Of a DNA stretch of 64,000 bases, positions 19,428 through 28,623 are shown in pieces (the stretch's first letter is position 1; every line of letters starts with the position of its first letter). The position numbers were made by a program, and so were the translations under genes. The DNA is taken from NCBI RefSeq assembly GCF_900457465.1, contig NZ_UAUU01000011.1:1674001-1738000 (forward strand), read 5' to 3'. Source of the stretch: Sphingobacterium multivorum (lineage in GTDB: Bacteria > Bacteroidota > Bacteroidia > Sphingobacteriales > Sphingobacteriaceae). The notes under the pieces were generated by a model. The model saw nothing but the letters and a program-made list of their open reading frames with translations. It ran no database searches and was not told where the DNA came from.

Positions 19428-20609
19428 ATGGAAGAAATATTTTACAATATTCTGTGGATCGACGATGAACATGAGACACTTATGGGGACTAAAGGTCGAG
19501 CAAAAAGAAATAATATTAATTTGATCCCATATAAGTCATTAAATAGTGGCTTGGATGAGTTGGAAAAGAATTTTCCTTTTTATGATGGTGTATTGCTTGA
19601 TGCCAAATTCTTTGAAAATGAAGATGATATTGAAGGATCTGAAGACACCTACAATGTACACAGAGCTAAAGAGAGATTGCTCCAATTAAAAAAGAAATTT
19701 GAAGTATTTGTCCTAACCGGACAAGCAGAAGCATATGGAGATAATACATTTAATAAAGCTTTTCCAAAAGTTTATAAGAAAGGTAGTGATAGAGAGATTA
19801 ACGAATTGTTTTCTGACATAAAATCTGCGGCTTCTATGCAAGAAGATACCCAGATTCGTCAAAATTACAAACGTGCTTTTGATGTATGCACAGAAAAATA
19901 TATAGGAGAATTTGCAGGACAAGATGTATTAAACCTGTTAAAAATCAGTAACGAAAACACTATCGAAAATCACTTTAATACGATTAGGAAAGTAATTGAA
20001 GATCTTTTCGTTGCCTTTAATAAATACAATTTGCTTCCAGTGGAATTTATCATACCGACCGTTGCTTTAAATGAAAGCAGTAAATTTTTGGTAGGTAAAA
20101 ATTCTGATGGATCAATTTATGTTGGAAAAGGTTACAAGCATTTAGAGGAAACACATCTTCCAAAACAAATAGCCTATTACTTGCGAAGTATTTTACAAGT
20201 TACTCAAGCTGGTTCACATCGTTCAGAGATTGATTTATATGTAAAAACTATCAAAACTCCATTCCTTTTAAAAAGTGTGCTTTATCAGCTTTTAGATGTG
20301 TTGGTTTGGTTTAAAACTTATGTAGACACAAATCCAAAAGCTAAGAATTGGATAAAAACAGAGGCGACGGAGGGAAATGATGAAATCGTAGAGTTAATTC
20401 AAGGCAAAGTCATAAACATAAATAGCCAAAAGGGATTTGCATTTTTTAAGTCCACTTCTATTGGTGAAAATGTTTTCATTCCACCACATTTGGTAACTAA
20501 GAATAGTCTCAGCGAGGGAATGTCTGTTTATGTAGAGGTAGAACGATACACTGATACCCGCAATAACGAGTTGAAGAATAGGGTGAAACGAGTGGAAATA
20601 ACCATTTAA
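19428..20609 (+). CDS. receiver-domain protein with C-terminal cold-shock-like domain
   Basis: A 393-aa protein. Residues 1-130 form a response-regulator receiver: acidic pair D12-D13 (ILWIDDE), phospho-acceptor D58 (GVLLDAKFF), switch T97 (FVLTGQ) and K117 or K118 (KVYKKGS). The middle (about 140-320) is helical and unrecognised. Residues about 325-393 resemble a cold-shock/S1-like OB fold (QGKVININSQKGFAFFKS, then ENVFIPPHLV), so nucleic-acid binding is likely. It starts 2 bp after the kinase stop, as expected for a cognate partner. There is no HTH output domain. The output is presumably at the level of RNA, single-stranded DNA or protein (inference). Confidence 0.85.
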   Translation: MEEIFYNILWIDDEHETLMGTKGRAKRNNINLIPYKSLNSGLDELEKNFPFYDGVLLDAKFFENEDDIEGSEDTYNVHRAKERLLQLKKKFEVFVLTGQAEAYGDNTFNKAFPKVYKKGSDREINELFSDIKSAASMQEDTQIRQNYKRAFDVCTEKYIGEFAGQDVLNLLKISNENTIENHFNTIRKVIEDLFVAFNKYNLLPVEFIIPTVALNESSKFLVGKNSDGSIYVGKGYKHLEETHLPKQIAYYLRSILQVTQAGSHRSEIDLYVKTIKTPFLLKSVLYQLLDVLVWFKTYVDTNPKAKNWIKTEATEGNDEIVELIQGKVININSQKGFAFFKSTSIGENVFIPPHLVTKNSLSEGMSVYVEVERYTDTRNNELKNRVKRVEITI

Positions 20610-20710
20610 ATTTTTACAGAATTCTCGGGATATATGCTTAATTCATAGTAGCTTTCGTCAGCAATATAACATTATAATCAGTTGTGTTTTAATTAACTAC
20701 TTGCCACCGA

Positions 20711-20726
20711 CAAAAGTGGGGAAGAA
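20711..20726 (+). repeat. solo copy of the ISL3 right end
   Basis: CAAAAGTGGGGAAGAA is identical over 16 nt to 23427-23442, the right end of the intact ISL3-family element, and in the same orientation. No transposase is attached to it. It suggests an older insertion or deletion event just after the receiver gene; chance identity is unlikely but possible. Confidence 0.5.
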
Positions 20727-20814
20727 TCTATTACTCCTGAATATGCATCTTTTTCGTTCAATTGAATCTTAATAAAATATCATGTAACTTTAATAATAAC
20801 TTTTTACTTAATAT

Positions 20815-21621
20815 ATGGAGGAGCTATTTACTGATATTCAATTAATTGAAATTGCTAGGAGATGCACTGAATTTGATTATACTAATACTAACGAATTACA
20901 TTTGGGATTTCATCCAATAGATATAATTAGGCAAGATAAAGATACGGGACTAATATTAGCAAAAGGTAATCTAGATACGGGCTATGAGCACATATTAAGT
21001 CGACACTTTGGGCGACCCATGAAATTCTATTGGAAACGAGAGAATCAATCAGAATCAACTAAGTTAGACAACCCTACGATCTTCAAAAACATTCGTCCAT
21101 TTGAGCTAGTAAAATATGCATCGCAAATATTTAAGGCCGAGTACCTAAAAGGAAGTAACCAAAATTTCGACGTCTATGAAGGTTTTGTAAATTATGGTAT
21201 AAACGATAGAAATATAAAATCTAGATTAATTACCTATAAAAATCAACAAGTCATACATACTTTCTATATCTCTCAGCTTGGTGAATATAAAAACAAAAAC
21301 AAGCAAAAGAAATATTTTAGGGGTTCATTTACTAGCAGTACAGATTATATGAAGTGTATCAATAGATATTCTTGTTTTTACTATAACAGCAAAAAAGAGA
21401 AAGTGTTTGAATACATTGAAGTTTATGATAATTACAACAAAAAAAGCAGTATAAAAATTGTAGTCGGTGATAGTGATTTTGAAATATATAATTCAATTCT
21501 AATGGAACAACGATTCGCTCCCCCATTTGAGTTAATGCGAAAAGACATGTTAGTAAATGATCAATTTGAGAAAATAGCTATTGATAAATATGAAAAAATT
21601 AAAAACTCGACGGGAGTGTAA
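20815..21621 (+). CDS. hypothetical protein, possible BECR-fold nuclease
   Basis: A 268-aa protein. Residues about 35-65 (FHPIDIIRQDKDTGLILAKGNLDTGYEHILSRH) contain the GYEHILSRH motif, as seen in the barnase-EndoU-ColicinE5-RelE (PBECR-type) nuclease families, where a conserved histidine opens the domain. The second half is beta-rich and basic, including VIHTFYISQ. I do not recognise an exact family, and the nuclease idea rests on one motif. It lies between a solo ISL3 end and the complete ISL3 element. The upstream region lacks the shared operator. Confidence 0.55.
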   Translation: MEELFTDIQLIEIARRCTEFDYTNTNELHLGFHPIDIIRQDKDTGLILAKGNLDTGYEHILSRHFGRPMKFYWKRENQSESTKLDNPTIFKNIRPFELVKYASQIFKAEYLKGSNQNFDVYEGFVNYGINDRNIKSRLITYKNQQVIHTFYISQLGEYKNKNKQKKYFRGSFTSSTDYMKCINRYSCFYYNSKKEKVFEYIEVYDNYNKKSSIKIVVGDSDFEIYNSILMEQRFAPPFELMRKDMLVNDQFEKIAIDKYEKIKNSTGV

Positions 21622-21810
21622 CACCAACTGTGTCATAGGATTAAAACATAAAACTTCTTTCGAGTTTGAGTCTATCCCCAAATCTAATATAAAGTTGGGA
21701 TATCAAGCCCCAGTTATGCATTGGCATTGTCCATTTTTTTGCGATATCCTTTATGATCAGATACATCAATTTCATTAGTGCCTGTTCGGTGCATATTCCG
21801 GAGTAAATTG

Positions 21811-23444
21811 GTTCTTCCCCACGGACGATGGTGATAACTTTAGGATTATATCAGTAGATAACCAGCAAGATGTACTGGTAGTTTATGTGCAGAGTACTAC
21901 CCACAGTGCTGTCTGCCCAAACTGCTGCATCACTTCGAAAAGAATCCACAGCTATTACACCCGCAAGATCGCAGACCTTCCTGTCTTTGGTAAAACTTCC
22001 AGAATTATTCTTCGCTCTCGTAAATTTTATTGTCATCAAGACGAATGTCCGTTCAAAATATTCACCGAGAGGTTCGAGAGTCATTTCAGGCCATATAAAC
22101 GGAGGACTGAGCGTCTGGAAAGTAAGATCAGACAACTTGGGCTTCTTGCCGGAGGAAGGCCTGCTCAGCGGGTTTGTACCATATTGTCGATACCCACGAG
22201 CGATACGACTATACTACGGTTGATTGAAAAAAGCGATTTTTCACCAGCAAAAGGTGTAACCGCCATTGGCGTAGACGATTGGGCTTACAAAAAAAGGAAA
22301 AGTTACGGTAGTATTTTGGTCAATCTCCACACAGGGAAAGTGATAGATCTATTACCAGACCGTGAACAGGAGACATTGCGTAAATGGCTACAGGAACGTC
22401 CAGAGATTGAAGTAATGAGCCGGGATAGATACAGTAACTATCGAAAAGCTATTACTTTGGGTGCTCCCCAATCTATCCAGGTCACCGATCGTTGGCACTT
22501 GTTGAAAAATTTAAGTGAGGCGGTACAGAAAGTTTTGATTAGGCATTACAGCAAAGCCACAGCTTTGTTGGCCAATAAGCAGTTGCGGGTTGACGATCAA
22601 CAAATAGCTGAAAATCAAAGCTCACTATCTGAAAACAGAAGCTCTCCGGATTCAGCTCATGGCGGGATCCGCTTAAAGCGGTTTGAGCAACTGAAGGAAT
22701 TACAGAAAAAAGGATATTCCATACGTGCCATGGCACGGCATCTGTGCATGCACAGACAAACCGTCAAAAACTATCTGGACATGGAGACTTTGCCCCGAAA
22801 ATCTCAATGCAAGATTAATCCGCTTGAAAAATTCTTTACGCATATAAAAAAGCGTATGGAGGAAGAGCCGAGCATATTGATCACCACATTGTGGCAGGAG
22901 CTCAGAACCCAAGGATATAAGGGAGCCTATTCAACTTTCTCAGAAGGCTTGAAATTCTATGGGATCCGAGTGGGCAAAAAAGCTGGGTTCACTAAAGAAT
23001 TACCGAATCATGGTGCAGCAACTTTTAAACCATCATCAGCGGCAATATGGTTTCTGTCAGATCAACAAAATCTGTGGGATGACCATCGGAATATCATCCG
23101 CGAATTATGCAAATCCTCCAAAGAGCTGAATAAGACTTTTATCCTAGTGCAATCCTTCCGTAAAATAATGGCTGAGAAGTCGGGCGATACAAAATTGAGG
23201 GAGTGGATCGAGAAATCAAGCACCTCGGGACTAAAAGAAATAGCATCATTCGCAAAAGGACTGCTCGCCGATTGCCCCGCTGTTGAAAATGCGCTCACCT
23301 TACCATGGAGTAATGGTCCCGTGGAAGGAAACGTGAACCGACTGAAAATGATTAAGAGGCAGATGTATGGTAGAGCGGGGTTTGACTTATTGAGGAAACG
23401 TGTAGTATACGCTCCGTCTTGACCACCAAAAGTGGGGAAGAACC
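21811..23444 (+). mobile_element. ISL3-family insertion sequence with 8-bp target duplication
   Basis: The left end GTTCTTCCCCAC (21811-21822) is the inverse of the right end GTGGGGAAGAAC (23432-23443, plus C23444). GTAAATTG stands immediately outside both ends (21803-21810 and 23445-23452), an 8-bp direct repeat as expected for ISL3 elements. One transposase gene fills the element. The intact duplication points to a recent insertion. Confidence 0.85.
21887..23422 (+). CDS. ISL3 family transposase
   Basis: A 511-aa product from a GTG at 21887. The N-terminus has the zinc-binding HTH-associated region (CPNCC ... RIHSYYTRKIADLPVFGK ... RKFYCHQDECPFKIFTERF). Then come the DDE-type core with GVDDWAYKKRKSYGSILVNLHTG, DRYSNYRKAI and DRWHLLKNLSEAV, an inserted HTH (GYSIRAMARHLCMHRQTVKNYL), and the C-terminal SNGPVEGNVNRLKMIKRQMYGRAGFDLLRKRV. 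The frame stays open upstream to about 21779 and encodes the expected extra residues (FRIISVDNQQDVLVVYV) without an ATG, so the true start is probably a non-ATG codon left of 21887. Otherwise intact. Confidence 0.9.
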   Translation: MQSTTHSAVCPNCCITSKRIHSYYTRKIADLPVFGKTSRIILRSRKFYCHQDECPFKIFTERFESHFRPYKRRTERLESKIRQLGLLAGGRPAQRVCTILSIPTSDTTILRLIEKSDFSPAKGVTAIGVDDWAYKKRKSYGSILVNLHTGKVIDLLPDREQETLRKWLQERPEIEVMSRDRYSNYRKAITLGAPQSIQVTDRWHLLKNLSEAVQKVLIRHYSKATALLANKQLRVDDQQIAENQSSLSENRSSPDSAHGGIRLKRFEQLKELQKKGYSIRAMARHLCMHRQTVKNYLDMETLPRKSQCKINPLEKFFTHIKKRMEEEPSILITTLWQELRTQGYKGAYSTFSEGLKFYGIRVGKKAGFTKELPNHGAATFKPSSAAIWFLSDQQNLWDDHRNIIRELCKSSKELNKTFILVQSFRKIMAEKSGDTKLREWIEKSSTSGLKEIASFAKGLLADCPAVENALTLPWSNGPVEGNVNRLKMIKRQMYGRAGFDLLRKRVVYAPS

Positions 23445-23451
23445 GTAAATT

Positions 23452-23580
23452 GACCCCATGATTCCTGTACGTTGCACTGGAGTATATGCGCAATTCCATT
23501 GAGTTATCGCATGCTATTCCGGCAGATGTTGACCCCTCTATAAGATTTAGATGAACTTATTCCGGATCATACTGACCCCT
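23452..23580. repeat. IS21-end-like direct repeats
   Basis: Repeats of the form TATTCCGG-N7-TTGACCCCT / CTGACCCCT occur near 23517 and 23556, and a further TTGACCCCA at 23451-23459. Multiple short subterminal repeats with TGACCCC are typical of IS21-family ends. No istA/istB gene is attached, so this is probably a remnant left between the ISL3 and IS3 copies. Confidence 0.5.
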
Positions 23581-23666
23581 CAAAAATAATGTTGGTGGTA
23601 ATGTAAGTGTCCCAAAAAATCAAACAGCTTAAAACTGGACATAAATGTTTAGATTTAAGTAATAAA

Positions 23667-23957
23667 ATGAAAAAAACACGTTTTACAGAAAGCCAGATTG
23701 TGCGAGCACTCAAAGAGGGCGAAGAAGGCAGAAAGACCGAAGACATCTGCCGTGAGCTGGAAATTAGCAAAGCCACATTTTATAACTGGAAGAGCCGTTA
23801 CGGAGGCATGGAAGCCTCAGAAGTCAAACGCCTAAAGGAACTTGAGGAAGAAAATGCACGTTTGAAAAAGATGTTTGCCGAACTGAGTATGAACCATGAT
23901 ATCCTAAAAGAAGTCATCACAAAAAAAGGTTGGGGCTCCGGCAGCAAAAACAGTTAA
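23667..23957 (+). CDS. IS3 family transposase OrfA
   Basis: A 96-aa product from the ATG at 23667: MKKTRFTESQIVRALKEGEEG. It has an HTH (TEDICRELEISKATFYNWKSRYGG) and a leucine-zipper tail (VKRLKELEEENARLKKMFAELSMNHDILKEVI). It overlaps orfB in the -1 frame near AAAAAAGG at 23921-23928, the usual site of programmed frameshifting that makes OrfAB. Confidence 0.9.
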   Translation: MKKTRFTESQIVRALKEGEEGRKTEDICRELEISKATFYNWKSRYGGMEASEVKRLKELEEENARLKKMFAELSMNHDILKEVITKKGWGSGSKNS

Positions 23958-24774
23958 CCCAGGAGATTGTCCTGGATCACGGTTTGAGTGTCACCGGAGC
24001 CTACAAATTGACAGGCATGTGCCGTTCACAATATTACTATGTTAGTAAGAAAGATGACAGTGCAGTCATATCTGCATTAGATGATCTGTCCGCCAAACAT
24101 CCTGTATATGGATTCCGAAAACTATATGCCTACCTGCGCAGAGAAGGTAAGCCATGGAACCATAAAAAAGTATACAGAGTATATAAGCTGCTAAATATGA
24201 ACAAGAAACGACGTGGCAAACGTCGGCTACCTGCTCGGGAGAAACAGCCTCTGGAACAACAGGGCAGCATTAATCAAAAATGGAGCATGGACTTTATGAG
24301 CGATAGCTTGGCCAGTGGAAATAGGTTTAGAACTTTTAATGTGATGGATGACTGTTCCCGTGAGATATTGTGTATCGAAATAGCTACTTCAATTTCTTCT
24401 TTGCGGGTAACTCGGACACTTGAACAAATCATAGACTGGCGGGGCAAACCGCTCTGTCTACGCGTAGATAATGGTCCTGAATTCACCAGTCATCATTTTG
24501 AGCTCTGGTGTAAAGACCAAGGCATCGCTATTCAATTTATCCAGCCCGGTAAGCCTATGCAGAACGGCTACATCGAACGGTTCAACGAAGTTATCGCAAA
24601 GAAATTTTGGATGCTTATTTATTTTTCAACTTGTCAGAAGTAAGAGAACATACCCAGGCATGGATGGATGAATATAATAACAATAGACCCCATGAAGGTC
24701 TTGGGAATCTTACACCAACGGAATTATCAAAAAATATTAGAAACAAACAACAAATAAATCAATTAGTAACGTAA
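23930..24774 (+). pseudogene. IS3 family transposase OrfB with an extra frameshift
   Basis: An rve/DDE integrase core: HPVYGFRKLYAYLRREG, KWSMDFMSD (first Asp), RVDNGPEF (second Asp) and GKPMQNGYIERFNE (Glu). The frame then runs into a stop at 24643. The remainder (REILDAYLFFNLSEVREHTQAWMDEYNNNRPHEGLG) continues in another frame to 24774. Restoring one A after GAA near 24589 gives the expected FNE-SYRKEILDAYLF. The break falls after the catalytic Glu, but it would remove the C-terminus. Confidence 0.85.
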
Positions 24775-24870
24775 ATTAGAAAAGTCCAATCTCAGCTGTC
24801 GGAAAAATGGGGTACTTTATCCAGCACAATTCTTGAGGCGCTTTAATGCGAAATATGCAAATATAGTGTG

Positions 24871-24898
24871 TTGAATTATTTTCAATAGGTTATCTTTG
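24871..24898 (+). promoter_or_regulatory. Bacteroidota-type promoter
   Basis: TTG (24871-24873), 17 nt, TATCTTTG (24891-24898): an exact TAnnTTTG box, 17 bp before the ATG at 24916. It leaves a very short 5' leader. Confidence 0.65.
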
Positions 24899-24915
24899 CA
24901 TAAAGCCTATTGTAA

Positions 24916-25218
24916 ATGTCAAAGAAGAAATTAAAATTGAACGAATTTAGAGTGTCGGGTGATGTTAAACCGATTTCTTACAGTAAGAGAACGCCAATTG
25001 AATTAAATACTTATGATACCTTTTATGGCTCTTATAGAGAAAATATCGTATGCTCATGTAAAATAGAATCTCAGCATTCCGATTGGTCAGGTAAGCCAAT
25101 GGCTATGGTTATTATTAATGATTCCCCAAAGGGATCTAAACGTAATTTATATGCTGATGAATTAGGTACAACACCTGAGGAAGCAATACGACATCAATGG
25201 AGCTTCTTTACGGATTAA
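24916..25218 (+). CDS. hypothetical protein
   Basis: A 100-aa protein with no recognised domain. It is polar, with Cys-Ser-Cys at about residue 46 and a C-terminal EEAIRHQWSFFTD helix. It has a consensus promoter directly upstream, which supports it as real. It lies between the IS3 copy and the zinc-ribbon gene. Confidence 0.6.
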   Translation: MSKKKLKLNEFRVSGDVKPISYSKRTPIELNTYDTFYGSYRENIVCSCKIESQHSDWSGKPMAMVIINDSPKGSKRNLYADELGTTPEEAIRHQWSFFTD

Positions 25219-25316
25219 CTCCTCTGTCTTTGGAACTAGATGTGGAAAAAATAATCTCTTTCGCGAAAAAAAAAAAAACAGGTAAGTCTACCTTGCAAAA
25301 TCAATAATTGTTCAAT

Positions 25317-27307
25317 ATGATAAACAAATGTACTGTTTGTAAAAGAGTAAAAGGGAAGAGAAGATGTCTGAAATCAGGACAAATGATATGTAGTAAGTGC
25401 TGCGGAGAGATACGCTCCTGGATATACTGTAATACCGAGTGTGAATATTTTCCTTATGAAGTATTGAATTATACTCCATATAATTCACAGAAAGCAGAGC
25501 TTATAATGGTATCTAATGGCATAACAACTAAATTTGAAGTACCTCTTTTTTTACCTAATTTGTTTGATGTAATTACCTGTACAGTAAAGGAATTACGAAT
25601 AGATCTACTTGATTTTAATAAAGCCGTAGTATCAATAAGTTTCAAATTGGATAGTGATAGGGGGATAGGAAATGAAATTTATTTGAAAGATAACTGGAAA
25701 ATCCAAACTTCCAACGTCCAGTTTAGAAATGATAAGATTTTAGCTCCTTTGGTTATAATGTCTACTTCTCAGAGTAGTAATTGTAATTATGTACAAGCGA
25801 AATGTAAGTATGGAGATTCTAGCTTATCACTAATAAAAACATCTTATAGTTTAAATGTTTGGCTACCACATGCAAGATCTTCTAGTAAGAATATTGATGT
25901 AAAAGATATGCCTGAATTTGAATCAGATTACATTTCGGCTGTCGTTCATCAAGGAAGACTTGCTTCAAAGAAAAATGATGTTTTCTGGGCGGAATTTAAT
26001 ACTAAATTTGAATACAAAGTATCATTCGAAATCGAAAATGCAGACGTTCATATTAAGCAAAAGCAGCTTTCCTTATTATATTTAGGAATTTTTCTTCCTT
26101 ATAAAAAAGTTATAATTGAAAAATATACTGTAAATAAACCTAATTCATTCTCTATAAATGAAGAGTCTTTCTTAGCCTTACAGACATTTGGAGATTACGA
26201 AGATAAAAGATTATGGGAGATTCCATTAGAATTAAATTTTGGAAACAACTATCATGGCGGATTTGTCAAAAAATTAATTAATGAACTTCCGCCTAAATAT
26301 CACTTTGATGAATACTTATATAAAGATTATTTTTTCTTTTTAAATCATGACGACGAGATTTCTGCAAATCTTTTATTTAATACAGAAAATATTGTTTCAG
26401 CCTATTTTAATGTATTGAAAGAAGTATACGATGGCAAATACTCTCCAATTATTTTAGTTATTTCTAATATGAGTGAGCAGATTAGAAAAATAAAAGTTGT
26501 ATATGAAATTAAAGGTTTATCGGATAGATGCGTCGAAACTGTTTATTTAGATCCCTTGAATACTTTGAGTATACCGCTTTTTCCTATTTTGAATGATGTC
26601 TATTTGTCTAAATTGAATGAACATTCATCTGTGCAATTTTTTGTGGAAGTTTACTATAAAGATACACTTATATACGAGGATTCTAAACGGCTAAATTTAT
26701 TACCAAAGGAGACATTTGTGTATGATAGCGAGGATCTAGGAAAGTCTAATAAATACTATTTTTATTCATTTTTATCACGATGGGTAACCCCTAATTCCGT
26801 ATCAGTAGAAAGAATTATAAATGAAGCAGCGCAATCAATTAGTGGCTTTGAAGGAATGTCAGAAGATTTAGGTACTATTACTAAAGAAATTGGTGCATTA
26901 TATCGTCAAATATCATCAAAAATGAAGTATGTCTCTAAAACCTTCAGTCTTTATAAGGGAACAACTTCTCTTCATCAAAAAGTCCACCTTCCAGATAACA
27001 CCTTTAGCATAGCGGCGGAAACTGTATTGATTTAGTTATATTTATGGCCAGCTGTCTAGAAAAGTTAGGTTATTGTCCTCTAATCATCATCGTGCCAGAA
27101 CATTCGTATCTGGGAATAAAGTTTGACAAGTTCACTATTTTTTTGGAAATGACCCAAATTGGAGAGATAAGTTTTGATGAAGCGATGATTGAGGGGAATA
27201 AAGTTCATAATGAATACTTTGATATCAATAATAATCCTAGAGAAGAGAATTGTGTTATTATTGATGTTAAAGAATCTAGGAAAGCGCAAATTTTCCCTAT
27301 GAACTAG
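25317..27307 (+). pseudogene. zinc-ribbon / transglutaminase-like protein, one frameshift
   Basis: The first frame (25317-27035) starts with a Cys-rich N-terminus (CTVCKRVKGKRRCLKSGQMICSKCCGEIRSWIYCNTECEY; 8 Cys, zinc-binding) and a long beta-rich middle. It ends QKVHLPDNTFSIAAETVLI-stop. The second frame (to 27307) continues MASCLEKLGYCPLIIIVPEHSYLGIKF. Adding one T near 27028 gives AAETVFDLVIFMASCLEKLGYCPLIIIVPEHSYLGI, which fits the transglutaminase-like pattern GTCLDLALLFASCLE-x-x-G-PLIVI-x-GHAFVG. The catalytic Cys position is Val and the His is kept, so it looks catalytically dead. Whole length about 663 aa. The ATG at 25317 is preferred over the upstream TTG. Confidence 0.65.
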
Positions 27308-27472
27308 TTTAAAATAATGCGAAACATATTTAGGATTAAAGGTCAAATCTTAAAAGTTTTCTCAAGACGAGACAATAACACATTGTTTCTATATAACGTT
27401 TTTTTAGAATATTGTGTTTATTCTTCTTTATTTTAATGAAAAAATAATATATAACGTTAGAAAATTGAATTA

Positions 27473-27694
27473 CTAATCTTGATAAATAGGGACTACCTTA
27501 CCATTCTCAACTTTATAACCAATAATTATTTTGCTGATTGGAGGGGTAGACTTTCTTCGATTTTTTATAGTGTCTATTTTATTGGCTAATCGATTTATAT
27601 CATCAACCTCCCTTTCATATATATAAGAATAAATTACCGGATACTCTGATAATTCCTTATTTTTTTTTTCTTCTTTGTTACTTCTTTTTTTCAT
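27473..27694 (-). CDS. small hypothetical protein
   Basis: A 73-aa, strongly basic product (MKKRSNKEEKKNKELSEYP ...) ending SKIIIGYKVENGKVVPIYQD. It lies 48 bp downstream of the zeta-type kinase on the same strand and is probably co-transcribed with it. No family recognised. It could be the partner of the kinase, but the usual order in epsilon/zeta pairs is antitoxin first, so this is weak. Confidence 0.45.
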   Translation of the reverse strand: MKKRSNKEEKKNKELSEYPVIYSYIYEREVDDINRLANKIDTIKNRRKSTPPISKIIIGYKVENGKVVPIYQD

Positions 27695-27742
27695 CTTTAA
27701 TTTTAGTCATAAATAAATCAACAGGATTATTTCCGGACGATA

Positions 27743-28623
27743 TTATTCCTTTTGGTTTTCGCCTTCTTTTACATCAGTTGAAACGGAACCGAAGCTATCC
27801 AAAATCGTATTGTTGTGAGTTATTATCTTATAAAATGTTGTTGTTGGGTTGTTAGCATAAGTGTCAAAAATCAATCCTAATGGTACATATCTTTTCGAAA
27901 TATGAAAGCGTTTAAGGGCTCGTTTAGTAGCTTTCACACGATCCAACTCAATTAATGTTAAATGTACAAAGTAATTGGCTTTTTTCAAAATCTCAATTAA
28001 TTTTATAATACTCTCTACGTTGCTTCCAATTTTTGGTAAAACTATATTGCTTCTGTTTCAATACAATGATCAAATAATGATTTAAACGATTTCTGATTGC
28101 CATTTCCAAAAACTATCTTATCAGACTCTTCATGTACCAAAGTTGCTCCGAAAGGCAACGCAGAGAATTCTGGTAATTTTCTCTTAGCATAATCTGAATC
28201 TAATATGATGGCGCCATATTCATCAGCAATTATATTGGATATTCCCGACTTACCGGATGCTGGTAGTCCAATCACAATAAATGCTTTTCTCTCTGCTTTG
28301 ACAGGTTTCAATGGGAATGCACCACCTTTACCTAATACGATGTCTTCATCGTTTTTTAACCTTTCCTGAGTTAACAACTCCAAAACTATTTGTTTTTGAA
28401 GCGAGAGTCTCTCGGAATCCTTTCTATATTTGCTTATTCTGTAGGATTTACTATTTAAGCTTATAAGAGATTCATCGAAATTCTCTATATTAAGTTCTGT
28501 TGATACTACTTGAGAAACAACATTATACATTTCATCATCATTGATATTAATTGAAAGAGCATTTTCTAAAAAGTGCTCTACTAACTCGAAGTTATTCAAT
28601 GGTCTACTTGTCCTATTCGCCAT
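27743..28623 (-). pseudogene. zeta-toxin-like P-loop kinase, one frameshift
   Basis: The first frame (28623-28042) has an N-terminal helical region and then a P-loop: AFIVIGLPASGKSGISNIIADEYGAIILDSDYAKRKLPEF. This is Walker A plus the D-x-D substrate region typical of zeta-toxin/AAA_33 kinases, which phosphorylate UDP-sugars. It stops at HCIETEAI. The next frame reads VLPKIGSNVESIIKLIEILKKANYFVHLTLIELDRVKATKRALKRF, which is the remaining kinase core with the lid arginine region. A 2-nt (TA) excess or 1-nt loss near 28046-28050 separates the two. Without a recognisable epsilon antitoxin, the toxin role is inferred. Confidence 0.72.

Larger units (their letters stand above)
23602..24820 (+). 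mobile_element. IS3-family insertion sequence (IS407/IS51-like)
   Basis: About 1.2 kb containing orfA and orfB. The left end (TAAGTGTCCCAAAAAATC from about 23604, then CAGCTTAAAACTGGACA) and the inverse of the right end (AAAGTACCCCATTTTTCC, then CAGCTGAGATTGGAC) match imperfectly. Exact boundaries are uncertain by a few bases, and no target duplication was confirmed. Confidence 0.75.

Noticed and set aside
27473..28623. Standard epsilon/zeta pair
   Set aside because: The small gene follows and does not precede the kinase, and it has no resemblance to epsilon.
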